Positions 13,324 to 20,653 of a DNA stretch of 21,699 nt are shown in pieces. The DNA is taken from contig CAYNIY010000027.1 in the NCBI GenBank assembly GCA_964397525.1, positions 1 to 21,699 on the forward strand, read 5' to 3'. Within the stretch, counting starts at the first letter, position 1, and each line of letters opens with the position of its first letter. The DNA comes from Syntrophopropionicum sp964397525. Its GTDB lineage: Bacteria > Bacillota > Desulfotomaculia > Desulfotomaculales > Pelotomaculaceae. The position numbers and the translations under genes were made by a program. The notes beneath the pieces are model-generated. The model was not told the DNA's origin, searched no databases, and saw nothing but the letters and a program-made list of their open reading frames with translations.

Positions 13324-14067
13324 ATGGACCGCTCCAGGTGGCGCCTGATTTTGTCGATTACTTTAATTATGTTTTCCGCTCTTTTATATGCTGTTTATTA
13401 TTACATGTATAAAGACACAAATGAGATGCTGACGTGGTTTCTGATGTCCGCAGCTTTTCTGCCGTTCAACGTTTTAGTCGTGACGTTTATCATAGAAGGC
13501 ATCATCAGCGAGAGAGACAAACTTATCATGCTGAAAAAGCTGAACATGGTGATCGGTGTGTTTTACAGCGAAGTGGGGACCACCCTTTTGAGACTGCTGT
13601 CCAGATATAATACCGATACCCGCCAGTTTAGCAGCGATTTGATATTCAGCAGCAAATGGACAATGCAGGAGTTTAATGCAGCTGTAATAAAAGTTAAGAA
13701 CTATGAATACAAAATTGACAGCCGGGCTGGAAATTTAGATGATTTGAAGGTTTTTCTCAACAGCAAAAGGGATTTTTTGCTGCGGCTGCTGGAAAATCCA
13801 AACCTGCTGGAACACGAGACATTTACCGACTTGATGTGGGCTGTCTTTCACCTCAACGATGAGCTTTTTAACAGGACTCACCTGACAGATCTGCACAGCG
13901 CTGACTATTACCACCTTACAGGTGATATCAAGAGAGCTTATTCACTGCTGCTTACAGAGTGGCTGACCTATATGTGTCATTTAAAAAACGACTACCCGTA
14001 TATATATTCACTTGCTGTCAGGACCAACCCCTTTGACCCGGATGCCTCCGCGGAAATTATAGAATAA
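13324..14067 (+). CDS. Two-TM protein of unknown function, paralogue B
   Basis: This 247-aa protein of an unrecognised family is the paralogue of the gene at 10993-11742. Two TM helices (about 8-30 and 37-58) precede a helical domain. Shared blocks are FLPFNVLVVT, KLNMVIGVFYSEVGT, SKRDFLLRLLENP, HLNDEL, HLTGD, WLTYM, YPYIYSLAVRTNPFD. ATG 13324 is chosen over GTG 13315 because it aligns exactly with the start of paralogue A, although its ribosome site is weak. That weak site and the hairpin upstream suggest low or conditional expression. No enzymatic motif is visible. The conserved cytoplasmic region just after helix 2 may mediate oligomerisation. Confidence 0.8.
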   Translation: MDRSRWRLILSITLIMFSALLYAVYYYMYKDTNEMLTWFLMSAAFLPFNVLVVTFIIEGIISERDKLIMLKKLNMVIGVFYSEVGTTLLRLLSRYNTDTRQFSSDLIFSSKWTMQEFNAAVIKVKNYEYKIDSRAGNLDDLKVFLNSKRDFLLRLLENPNLLEHETFTDLMWAVFHLNDELFNRTHLTDLHSADYYHLTGDIKRAYSLLLTEWLTYMCHLKNDYPYIYSLAVRTNPFDPDASAEIIE

Positions 14068-14091
14068 TGTTTGAGAAGCCTGCTGGAGGAT

Positions 14092-14129
14092 AATACCGGT
14101 ATTGTGTCGAACAAAATTTAAGCTTAAAT
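14092..14129. promoter_or_regulatory. Palindrome cluster with a Spo0A-box-like site upstream of the 14189 operon
   Basis: The 121-bp gap holds a 12-bp perfect palindrome AATACCGGTATT (14092-14103), a TGTCGAA 0A-box core (14105-14111) and a 14-bp perfect palindrome ATTTAAGCTTAAAT (14116-14129). A convincing -35/-10 pair was not found. The cluster probably controls the operon that starts at 14189. Confidence 0.35.
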
Positions 14130-14188
14130 GTTAACAAAGGTTAAAAAATACCAAGCGCAGAGCAGGTTTTTGGGACGGAGGTTTTTTC

Positions 14189-15106
14189 TTGAAACGGGTT
14201 GTAAGCGTCAGCCTGGGTTCTTCCACGCGGGATCACAAGGTGATTGTAGAACTTCTGGGGGAAAAAGTAGAGATTTCCCGCAGAGGCACAGATGGCGATT
14301 TTGACAGGGCACTTGAAATACTGCAGGAACTCGATGGTACAGTTGATGCCATCGGACTGGGCGGCATTGACGTCTATATTTATGTCAAACAGAAACGCTA
14401 TGCTATTCAAGACGGTTTGAGATTAATGGAAGCTGTCAAAGTAACCCCTGTGGTGGACGGCAGCGGCTTAAAAAACACCCTTGAGCGGGAAGTAGTCAAG
14501 ATACTCGCCAGGGAGACCACGTTGCTCAAAGCAGGTACCCGGGTCATGATGGTCAGTTCGGTAGATCGCTTCGGCATGGCCGAGGCGCTTGCTGAAATAG
14601 GCTGTGACATGACTTTCGGCGACCTGATATTTACAGCGGGCATACCATATGCGATAAAAACGATGGATGAGCTTGAGGAAATCGCCAGCAGGATCCTGCC
14701 GGAAATAACAAAAATGCCTTTTCACATGATATATCCAACAGGTAAAAAGCAGGAAAGCCAGGATGAGCCAAAGGTTAAGCAATTCGCACACTTTTATCAC
14801 GAGGCGGAGGTTATCGCGGGAGACTTTCACCTGATCCGGCGTTTCATGCCCGCGGGCATGAAGGGGCAGACCATTTTAACCAATACCACTACCAGCGCTG
14901 ATATGGAATTCCTGAAGGCAAAAGGAGTGGGTACCCTGGTGACCACTACCCCGGAATACGAAGGGAGATCTTTTGGCACCAACGTTATGGAGGCTGCCCT
15001 GGTGGCTATCCTGAATAAGCAGCTTGACCAGATCACCGCGCAGGACTACCTGGACCTTTTGCACAGGTTGGATTTCCGCCCGCGAATTGTAAAACTGGGT
15101 ATGTAG
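14189..15106 (+). CDS. Conserved protein of unknown function (305 aa)
   Basis: I cannot assign a function with confidence. The protein is soluble, with no signal peptide or TM helix. Its pattern suggests two alpha/beta halves. Notable segments are VSLGSSTRDHKV near the start, GLGGIDVYIYVKQKRYAIQD (about 57-76), VVDGSGLKNTLEREVVK (about 88-104), VSSVDRFGMAEALAEIGCD (about 122-140) and TNTTTSADMEFLKAKGVGTL (about 230-249). The VSSVDRFGMAEALAEIG stretch could be a nucleotide- or ligand-binding loop and helix. I have a vague memory of such clostridial proteins being labelled quinate 5-dehydrogenase, but I see no proof. The TTG start has GGAGG 8 nt upstream. It heads a likely operon with the SCP-2 and permease genes. 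Confidence 0.75.
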   Translation: MKRVVSVSLGSSTRDHKVIVELLGEKVEISRRGTDGDFDRALEILQELDGTVDAIGLGGIDVYIYVKQKRYAIQDGLRLMEAVKVTPVVDGSGLKNTLEREVVKILARETTLLKAGTRVMMVSSVDRFGMAEALAEIGCDMTFGDLIFTAGIPYAIKTMDELEEIASRILPEITKMPFHMIYPTGKKQESQDEPKVKQFAHFYHEAEVIAGDFHLIRRFMPAGMKGQTILTNTTTSADMEFLKAKGVGTLVTTTPEYEGRSFGTNVMEAALVAILNKQLDQITAQDYLDLLHRLDFRPRIVKLGM

Positions 15107-15140
15107 GCAGTCAATGATGGATTTAACGGGAGGGTAAAAA

Positions 15141-15494
15141 ATGGCCACACATGCTGAAATTAACGAAAGCCTGCAGGCATTTACGGAGAACTTCAATAAA
15201 AACGATCGGTTAAAGCTCATGAACAGGGACTGGAACCGGGTAGTGGTTGTCAAAGCTACCGATATAGATTCCGTGCATACTTGGATTTTAAAGAATGGTG
15301 TGCTTAAATTGAATGACGGGCTGACTAACGATCCGGATTTAACAGTGATTTCTGACAGTGAAACTCTGACTGATGTATTTTATGGTGATCTCACGCCCAT
15401 AGAACCCTACAATAATGGCACACTGCGGATAATAGGCACGGAAGACGATATTACCAGACTTGATTTTATCTGCCTGATGATGTGGGGTGAATAG
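15141..15494 (+). CDS. Small SCP-2 sterol-transfer-fold protein
   Basis: This 117-aa protein is essentially one SCP-2 domain. VVVVKATDIDSVHTWILKNGVL is followed by NDPDLTVISDSETLTDVFYG, the typical strand-helix with PD.T...S..T..... The segment LTPIEPYNNGTLRIIGTEDD matches the usual GxLxVxGD region before the last helix. SCP-2 domains bind lipids or other hydrophobic ligands in a tunnel; the bacterial ligand here is unknown. A strong GGGAGGG precedes the ATG. It lies 34 bp after the 14189 gene and 2 bp before the permease, so the three are almost certainly co-transcribed. It could carry or bind what the permease moves. Confidence 0.78.
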   Translation: MATHAEINESLQAFTENFNKNDRLKLMNRDWNRVVVVKATDIDSVHTWILKNGVLKLNDGLTNDPDLTVISDSETLTDVFYGDLTPIEPYNNGTLRIIGTEDDITRLDFICLMMWGE

Positions 15495-15496
15495 GG

Positions 15497-16855
15497 TTGC
15501 AGCTTAAAAGGGTCCTTACCCTGCGTACGATTGTCGCTACCAGTGCTGGCCTGACCCTGGCCAGCTCGTCTTTTGTAGCGGCTGTGATGGTAGCCAATTA
15601 TGTCCTTGGTGATACTGCCTGGATTGCCATCTTGATCGGCGGGGCGCTCTGTTTTCTGGCGGCGGCCTGTTTTTCTGAGTTAAACGGCCTGCTGCCGACT
15701 GCTGCCGGCATACGCCTGTATTTCAGCCGGGCCTTCAACGACCAGGTCTCACTGGTTGTTTCCCTGTTATACATGCTTGTTGTGGTGATCGGAGTAGTGG
15801 GGGTGGAAAGCTATATCCTCTCCAAGGTGCTGAATGAAGCATTTCCCGCGATTCCGCCATATTTCTGGATCGTCGTGATGCTGCTGCTGGTAACTGCGCT
15901 GAACCTCAGGGGGGTTAAGATAGCTGGTGTTTTTCAGGATGTGGCTACTTATTCCCTGATCGCTGTCACACTTTTTCTCGGTCTTTATGCCCTGTACAAT
16001 GTGGATTTTAAGCTTAACGCACCTCTGTCACCGGGCAGCGCGGAGGGGATAATCAACGCCGTGGCTCTGGGCGTATTTCTATTCGTTGGTTTTGAGTGGG
16101 TCACACCTCTGGTTGAAGAGGTCACACAGGTCAAACAGATATCCAGGGGAATGATGATCGCTATTGGTATCCTAAGTGTTGTATATGCTGTTTTCACTGT
16201 GGCTATGACGGCCACTGTGCCGAAGGAGATTCTTATCGCATCACCCGCCCCCCAGCTTGTATTTGCCCGTACTGTACTGGGTGATTTCGGCACTCCCCTG
16301 ATGATCGTGATTATTCTGGCTACCTCTCTGAAAACTTTTAACGCCGGGATTATCAGTGTCTCCCGTTTCATGTATGCCTCTGCCAGGGAACATGTCCTGC
16401 CGGCGGTTTTCAGCAAAATAAGCATGCGCTACTTCACACCCTGGGTATCAATCATAACCCTTTTCTTCATCGGCCTGCTGGCCTCAGGCCTGACTCTTCT
16501 GACAGACCGCTACCAGGTATTGGTTGGGCTTGCCGCTGCCATGGAGTCCATAGTCTACACCATGGCCGGGCTTTCTGTGATCAGCCTGCGCCGCAGGATG
16601 CCCCAGCAGGAACGCCCCTATCTGATTAAAGGAGGTTACCTGATCCCTGCGGTAACCGCACTGGTCTTTGCCCTGCTGGCGGTTGCCGTGCTGGCGTCGG
16701 ATCCCTCTGCACTTTTATACATGTCAGTTGCTTTTGTAGTAGTCCTGGTTTATGTCAAAACAGCTGTGCCGCTTATTAAGAAGAAATACGAGGCCAGCAA
16801 ACCGGCTGCCAGGCGCCGTCCGGTCCGGTCCCAGGAAGGTACGGAGGGTAAGTAA
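15497..16855 (+). CDS. APC-superfamily permease (amino acid/polyamine type)
   Basis: This 452-aa integral membrane protein has about 12 hydrophobic helices. The N-terminal ATSAGLTLASSSFVAAVMVANYVLG corresponds to the APC first helix with its unwound Gly/Ser substrate motif. GALCFLAAACFSELNGLLPTAAGIRLYFSRAF matches the A-x-x-x-x-ELxxxxPxxGGxYxY region. GVFLFVGFEWVTPLVEEV matches the helix-6 GxFAFxGxExxxxxxEE motif. The C-terminal tail is basic. The start is TTG at 15497 with GGGGTGA inside the end of the upstream gene, so translation is coupled. The substrate is not readable, but the SCP-2 neighbour points away from routine amino acid uptake. Confidence 0.88.
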   Translation: MQLKRVLTLRTIVATSAGLTLASSSFVAAVMVANYVLGDTAWIAILIGGALCFLAAACFSELNGLLPTAAGIRLYFSRAFNDQVSLVVSLLYMLVVVIGVVGVESYILSKVLNEAFPAIPPYFWIVVMLLLVTALNLRGVKIAGVFQDVATYSLIAVTLFLGLYALYNVDFKLNAPLSPGSAEGIINAVALGVFLFVGFEWVTPLVEEVTQVKQISRGMMIAIGILSVVYAVFTVAMTATVPKEILIASPAPQLVFARTVLGDFGTPLMIVIILATSLKTFNAGIISVSRFMYASAREHVLPAVFSKISMRYFTPWVSIITLFFIGLLASGLTLLTDRYQVLVGLAAAMESIVYTMAGLSVISLRRRMPQQERPYLIKGGYLIPAVTALVFALLAVAVLASDPSALLYMSVAFVVVLVYVKTAVPLIKKKYEASKPAARRRPVRSQEGTEGK

Positions 16856-16872
16856 TCAAGCCCTCCTTTTTT
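16843..16872 (+). terminator. Rho-independent terminator overlapping the permease stop codon
   Basis: GGAGGG (16843-16848) pairs with CCCTCC (16861-16866) around a 12-nt loop that contains the TAA stop, and six T residues follow. It ends the 14189-16855 operon. Confidence 0.7.
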
Positions 16873-16884
16873 ATTGCTGACTGG

Positions 16885-16919
16885 GGAACCATTTGACATA
16901 ATTGGCCGTCTAATAAATT
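16885..16919 (+). promoter_or_regulatory. Candidate promoter region of the amidase gene (ECF-like and sigma-A-like)
   Basis: GGAACC (16885-16890), 16 bp, CGTC (16907-16910) resembles an ECF-type promoter. Overlapping it, a perfect TTGACA (16893-16898) has only a poor -10 (TAAATT, 16914-16919, spacer 15). Either gives a leader of about 90-100 nt before ATG 17016. Confidence 0.35.
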
Positions 16920-17015
16920 AAGGATAAAAATAGAGGATTTTACAGGCAGTTTGCAGAAATTTAAACTTAAGTTCATTAAGTATTATCCCGATATATAAAA
17001 GGAGGGGGGTTGAGA

Positions 17016-18746
17016 ATGCTTTTAAGATATCGTTCAACAAAAGTCTTCTTAAAAATATTGACACTGGCCCTGTTCCTTGCAGTCTTACTTGCATTTACCA
17101 ACTCTGCTTTTGCTGATACTGCAGTTGTGTCTGATATTATTAATATTCGCACCGGTCCGGGTACTGATTACAGCATTATTAAACAAGCCGGATCGGGTGA
17201 CCGTTTTACGATCCTTGAAAAGTCCGGAGACTGGTACTGTATCAGCCTCTCCACAGGACAAAAAGGCTGGCTGGCCGGCTGGCTGGTAAATGTTGAAAAA
17301 ACACAGGCGCAGGTTCCCCAGAGCACTGGCACGGCTGCCAGGATTGATGGCAGCTATGTTAATATCAGGAGCGGGCCCGGCACCGGTAACGCTATCATTG
17401 CACAGGGCTCCTCAGGCAGCGTCTTTCCGATCCTCGGCAGCTCGGGTGACTGGTACAAGGTCAGCCTCAACTCCGGCGGGTCTGGCTGGATAGCCGGTTG
17501 GCTCGTCACGGTTGTTGCCTCCCCGGCTCAAACATCCAGCAGGTCGGCTGTTGACATCCCTGCTAGCAGCAGAAGCGCTGTTGTCACAGGCAGCAGTGTT
17601 AATGTCAGGGGCGGGCCCGGAACGACAAACAGCGTGATCAACCAGGTTGCTCAGGGAGACAGCCTGCCGGTCCTGGAACAATCCGGGGACTGGTTCCGGG
17701 TAAAGCTGCAAAACGGCAGCACCGGCTGGGTGGCAGGTTGGCTGGTGAGTGTAAACACATCCGCAGCAGTTTCTCCAATGGCCCAAAACACTGTTGCTGC
17801 AGCTGCCCCGGCAAAGAGTGTGGGCACAGACAGCAAGGCTGCCAGGGGAATCTCTTTGAAAGTCACTGGAACGGAAGATCAGACTACTACAGTCATAACA
17901 GCAAACGCAACGTTTGAATATACGCAGTTGTTTTTATCTAACCCCGACCGGCTGGTGGTCGATTTGAAAGGGATCGCGGTTGGCGATCTGCCTCTTGCCA
18001 CTAAAGTCGATTCCGAAACAGTCAAACAGATCCGCACCGGTTATTTCCAAAAGGATCCTGATATAACCAGGGTAGTATTTGAGCTGTCAGGCGGAGCGCA
18101 GTATACAGCCTCAATTTCCAGCGACCGCAAAACCCTGACTGTGCAGACTTATATTCCTGATATCGACAATTCATATTCCGGAAAAATTATTGCTATCGAC
18201 GCCGGCCACGGCGGGTATGATCCGGGGGCAGTCGGGGACAATGGCACAAAGGAAAAAGAAGTCAACCTGGACATCGCCAAGAGAACGGCGAAACTCCTGG
18301 AGGCCAGGGGCGCGACAGTTGTTATGACCAGGTCCGGCGACCAGGAAATAGGACTGGAACAGAGGACCAGCAAGGCCAATAGCAAAAAAGCCAATCTTTT
18401 CGTGAGTATCCATATTAACGCTGCCGAAAGTTCAGCCCTGAGCGGGACCATGACATTCGTCCATTCAGGCAGCAGTGCTAACACCAGGATTAAGGAAAGC
18501 AACCGGCTGGCAAAAAACATCCAGAGCGAACTGGTCAGGGGCCTTGGTCTGAAGGATATGGGAGTGCGTTATGCAGATTTTGCGGTGCTGCGTACCTCGA
18601 GTATGCCTGCGGTATTGTGTGAATTGGCATTTATATCCAACGCGGCTGAAGAAAAGAAAATGAACACGGACAGTTTCCGGAACAAAGCCGCCGAGGCTAT
18701 TGTTAAGGGCATCGGCCTTTATTTCTCCGAAAAAAGGAATGCATAA
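17016..18746 (+). CDS. Secreted N-acetylmuramoyl-L-alanine amidase (SH3b x3, AMIN, Amidase_3)
   Basis: This 576-aa exported cell-wall hydrolase cleaves the amide between N-acetylmuramic acid and L-alanine. A signal peptide (1-33, cut after AFA) is followed by three bacterial SH3 repeats (about 34-95, 105-165, 185-245). Each has xVNxRxGPGT near its start and GWxAGWLV at its end. An AMIN domain (about 275-370) and a zinc Amidase_3 domain (about 388-573) complete it. Catalytic residues are all visible: H398 (DAGHGG), E415 (KEVN), H466 (SIHIN) and E536 (LCELAF). ATG 17016 is chosen because GGAGGGGGG lies 7 nt upstream; TTG 17010 is too close. The gene appears monocistronic between two terminators. 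A role in cell separation or spore/mother-cell lysis is possible. Confidence 0.95.
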   Translation: MLLRYRSTKVFLKILTLALFLAVLLAFTNSAFADTAVVSDIINIRTGPGTDYSIIKQAGSGDRFTILEKSGDWYCISLSTGQKGWLAGWLVNVEKTQAQVPQSTGTAARIDGSYVNIRSGPGTGNAIIAQGSSGSVFPILGSSGDWYKVSLNSGGSGWIAGWLVTVVASPAQTSSRSAVDIPASSRSAVVTGSSVNVRGGPGTTNSVINQVAQGDSLPVLEQSGDWFRVKLQNGSTGWVAGWLVSVNTSAAVSPMAQNTVAAAAPAKSVGTDSKAARGISLKVTGTEDQTTTVITANATFEYTQLFLSNPDRLVVDLKGIAVGDLPLATKVDSETVKQIRTGYFQKDPDITRVVFELSGGAQYTASISSDRKTLTVQTYIPDIDNSYSGKIIAIDAGHGGYDPGAVGDNGTKEKEVNLDIAKRTAKLLEARGATVVMTRSGDQEIGLEQRTSKANSKKANLFVSIHINAAESSALSGTMTFVHSGSSANTRIKESNRLAKNIQSELVRGLGLKDMGVRYADFAVLRTSSMPAVLCELAFISNAAEEKKMNTDSFRNKAAEAIVKGIGLYFSEKRNA

Positions 18747-18782
18747 AACAAACTGATAAAATCTATACTTCCATGTAACCTG

Positions 18783-18816
18783 TCCCAGCCAATAAGATGG
18801 CTGGGATTTATTTTTG
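18783..18816 (+). terminator. Rho-independent terminator of the amidase gene
   Basis: TCCCAGCCA (18783-18791) and TGGCTGGGA (18798-18806) form a perfect 9-bp stem with a 6-nt loop, followed by TTTATTTTTG. Confidence 0.9.
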
Positions 18817-18871
18817 CCTTGAAAAAAGAGGAACCGCAGTCAATCCGGGGAATATAAAAATTAATTATTAG

Positions 18872-19864
18872 ATGGGAGATATGGATTTGGCGAAAGCAGG
18901 TATCACCACCACTGTGCCGGTGGAAGTCATTTATGCCGCCGGATGGGTGCCGGTGGATTTGAATAATATCTTTATCACAGACGAAAATCCACGGCAGCTG
19001 GTGGAAGAGGCTGAAATCGCCGGCTATCCCCGTAACCTGTGTGCCTGGATCAAGGGTTTATACAGCACCGTACTTAAACACAGCGACATCCGGCATATTA
19101 TCGCGGTCACCCAGGGTGACTGCAGCAATACCATGGCTTTAATGGAAACCCTTCAGCACGCCGGGGTTAATGTTATTCCGTTTGCCTTTCCTTACGACCG
19201 CGATTATGATCTGCTGCGGCTGCAGGTAGAAAAGATGATGGCCTTCTTTGGTGTATCATGGGACAAGGTGCTGGCAGAAAAGCAGCGGCTGGACATAGTC
19301 AGGAGCAGGGTATGGGAATTGGACCGGCTGACGTGGGAAGAGGATCGGGTTGCAGGTTGGGGTAATCATTACTACCAGATATGCTGCAGCGATTTTAACG
19401 GCGACCCGGATAAATTTGCTGCAGAGGTAGATACATACCTGGATGAGGCAAGGGCAGCGCAGCCCCGGACCGGTGAAATACGGCTGGGCTATATCGGCGT
19501 TCCGCCGATTATGGGAGATCTATATCAATATATTGAAGAGATGGGAGCGCGGGTAGTATTCAACGAGACCCAGAGGCAGTTTACCATGCCCTTCAAAACT
19601 GACGATCTTGTGGAACAATACCGCTCTTATACTTACCCGTACGGGATTTTTTTTCGCCTGGAAGATATCCAGAGGGAAATCGCCAGAAGGAAGCTGGACG
19701 GAATTATTCACTACGCCCAGAGCTTTTGCTACCGTCAGATTGAAGATCTGATAATAAGGGACAAGCTTAAACTCCCGGTGCTGACCCTGGAAGGGGACAT
19801 GCCCAGCAGGCTGGATGCCCGTACCCGGATGCGCCTGGATGTTTTTCTGGATATGTTGAGGTGA
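18872..19864 (+). CDS. 2-hydroxyacyl-CoA dehydratase-type (HgdB/BcrC-like) iron-sulfur protein
   Basis: This 330-aa protein belongs to the family of catalytic subunits that accept one electron from an ATP-driven activase to do difficult reductions or dehydrations. Evidence is the fold-typical start (VPVEVIYAAGWVPVDL), cysteines C57 (NLCAW), C84 (QGDCSN) and C286 (QSFCYR) in the positions expected for cluster ligands, and the coupled activase gene. Two more cysteines, C171-C172, lie mid-protein. Only one such subunit is present, unlike two-subunit HgdAB or four-subunit benzoyl-CoA reductase. E. coli YjiM/YjiL and double-cubane cluster proteins are nearer models. The start is uncertain: GGGAG at 18874-18878 would best serve TTG 18887; ATG 18872 and 18881 are also in frame. 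The substrate is unknown. Confidence 0.85.
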   Translation: MGDMDLAKAGITTTVPVEVIYAAGWVPVDLNNIFITDENPRQLVEEAEIAGYPRNLCAWIKGLYSTVLKHSDIRHIIAVTQGDCSNTMALMETLQHAGVNVIPFAFPYDRDYDLLRLQVEKMMAFFGVSWDKVLAEKQRLDIVRSRVWELDRLTWEEDRVAGWGNHYYQICCSDFNGDPDKFAAEVDTYLDEARAAQPRTGEIRLGYIGVPPIMGDLYQYIEEMGARVVFNETQRQFTMPFKTDDLVEQYRSYTYPYGIFFRLEDIQREIARRKLDGIIHYAQSFCYRQIEDLIIRDKLKLPVLTLEGDMPSRLDARTRMRLDVFLDMLR

Positions 19865-20631
19865 CAAAAGTGTTTGTAGGGATTGACCTGGGCAGCCGTT
19901 GTTCAAAAATTGCTGTTATGAAAGAAGACAGATCTCTGGATCTGCAGAAATTTGACACGATGAAATTTTACCGGAAATACGGTAAAATTGAAAATAAGCG
20001 GTTAGTTATTGATCTAAACTCCCTGGAACTGCCTGCCGGGGCTGTGGTAACAGCGACCGGCTACGGGCGGCAGGCTTTGCCTGTAATAGGGGCGAGGATC
20101 ATTCCGGAAGTCAAGGCCCATATGCTGGGAGCCATGTACCTTACCGGGCTGACCAGTTTTACCCTGTTGGATCTGGGCGGCCAGGACAGCAAGGTTGCCC
20201 TGGTAAGAAAGGGCCGGGTAGTTGATTTTCTGACCAACGACAAGTGCGCGGCCAGTACCGGGCGCTACCTGGAAAACATGGCGGCTGCCTTGAATATAAG
20301 CCTGGAGGAACTTGGCCGGCACCATAGTAACCCGGTGGAGCTGATCTCTACCTGCGCCGTCTTTGGCGAAAGTGAGCTGATCAGCAAAATAGTGGAAGGT
20401 TATACAGTGCCTGAACTTGCCGCCGGTGTCAACCATAGTATTTTCAAGCGCATTCTGCCCATGCTGGTCAAGCTGCGGAGTGAAACGATCGTTTTCACCG
20501 GCGGTGTGGCGTATAACCTGGCTCTGAGGCAGATTATAAGAGATGGAACAGGTGTAACGGTTATTGTTCCTGAGAACCCGGACTTTGCCGGGGCAATAGG
20601 GTGCTGTGTCGACGCCGCAAATATCGTTTAA
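19861..20631 (+). CDS. CoA-substrate-specific enzyme activase (BadF/HgdC-like ATPase)
   Basis: This 256-aa ASKHA-fold ATPase is usually a homodimer with one [4Fe-4S] cluster between subunits. It fires low-potential electrons into the partner dehydratase with ATP hydrolysis. Phosphate-binding loops are VGIDLGSRCSKIAV (about 6-19) and LLDLGGQDSKVA (about 101-112). Cluster cysteines are C129 (DKCAASTGRYLE) and C165 (STCAVFGESE), close to Cys127 and Cys166 of Acidaminococcus HgdC. The C-terminal IVFTGGVAYN is the adenosine motif. The GTG start overlaps the dehydratase stop by 4 bp (GTGA), so translation is coupled. The length is normal and all key residues are present, so an active pair is likely. 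Confidence 0.93.
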   Translation: MTKVFVGIDLGSRCSKIAVMKEDRSLDLQKFDTMKFYRKYGKIENKRLVIDLNSLELPAGAVVTATGYGRQALPVIGARIIPEVKAHMLGAMYLTGLTSFTLLDLGGQDSKVALVRKGRVVDFLTNDKCAASTGRYLENMAAALNISLEELGRHHSNPVELISTCAVFGESELISKIVEGYTVPELAAGVNHSIFKRILPMLVKLRSETIVFTGGVAYNLALRQIIRDGTGVTVIVPENPDFAGAIGCCVDAANIV

Positions 20632-20653
20632 TTTGTTTATTGGAGGCAGGCAT

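Noticed and set aside
17260..17760. Repeated GGCTGG-rich DNA in the amidase gene
   Set aside because: It is explained by the three SH3b repeats, each ending GWxAGWLV; it is not a separate DNA repeat element.
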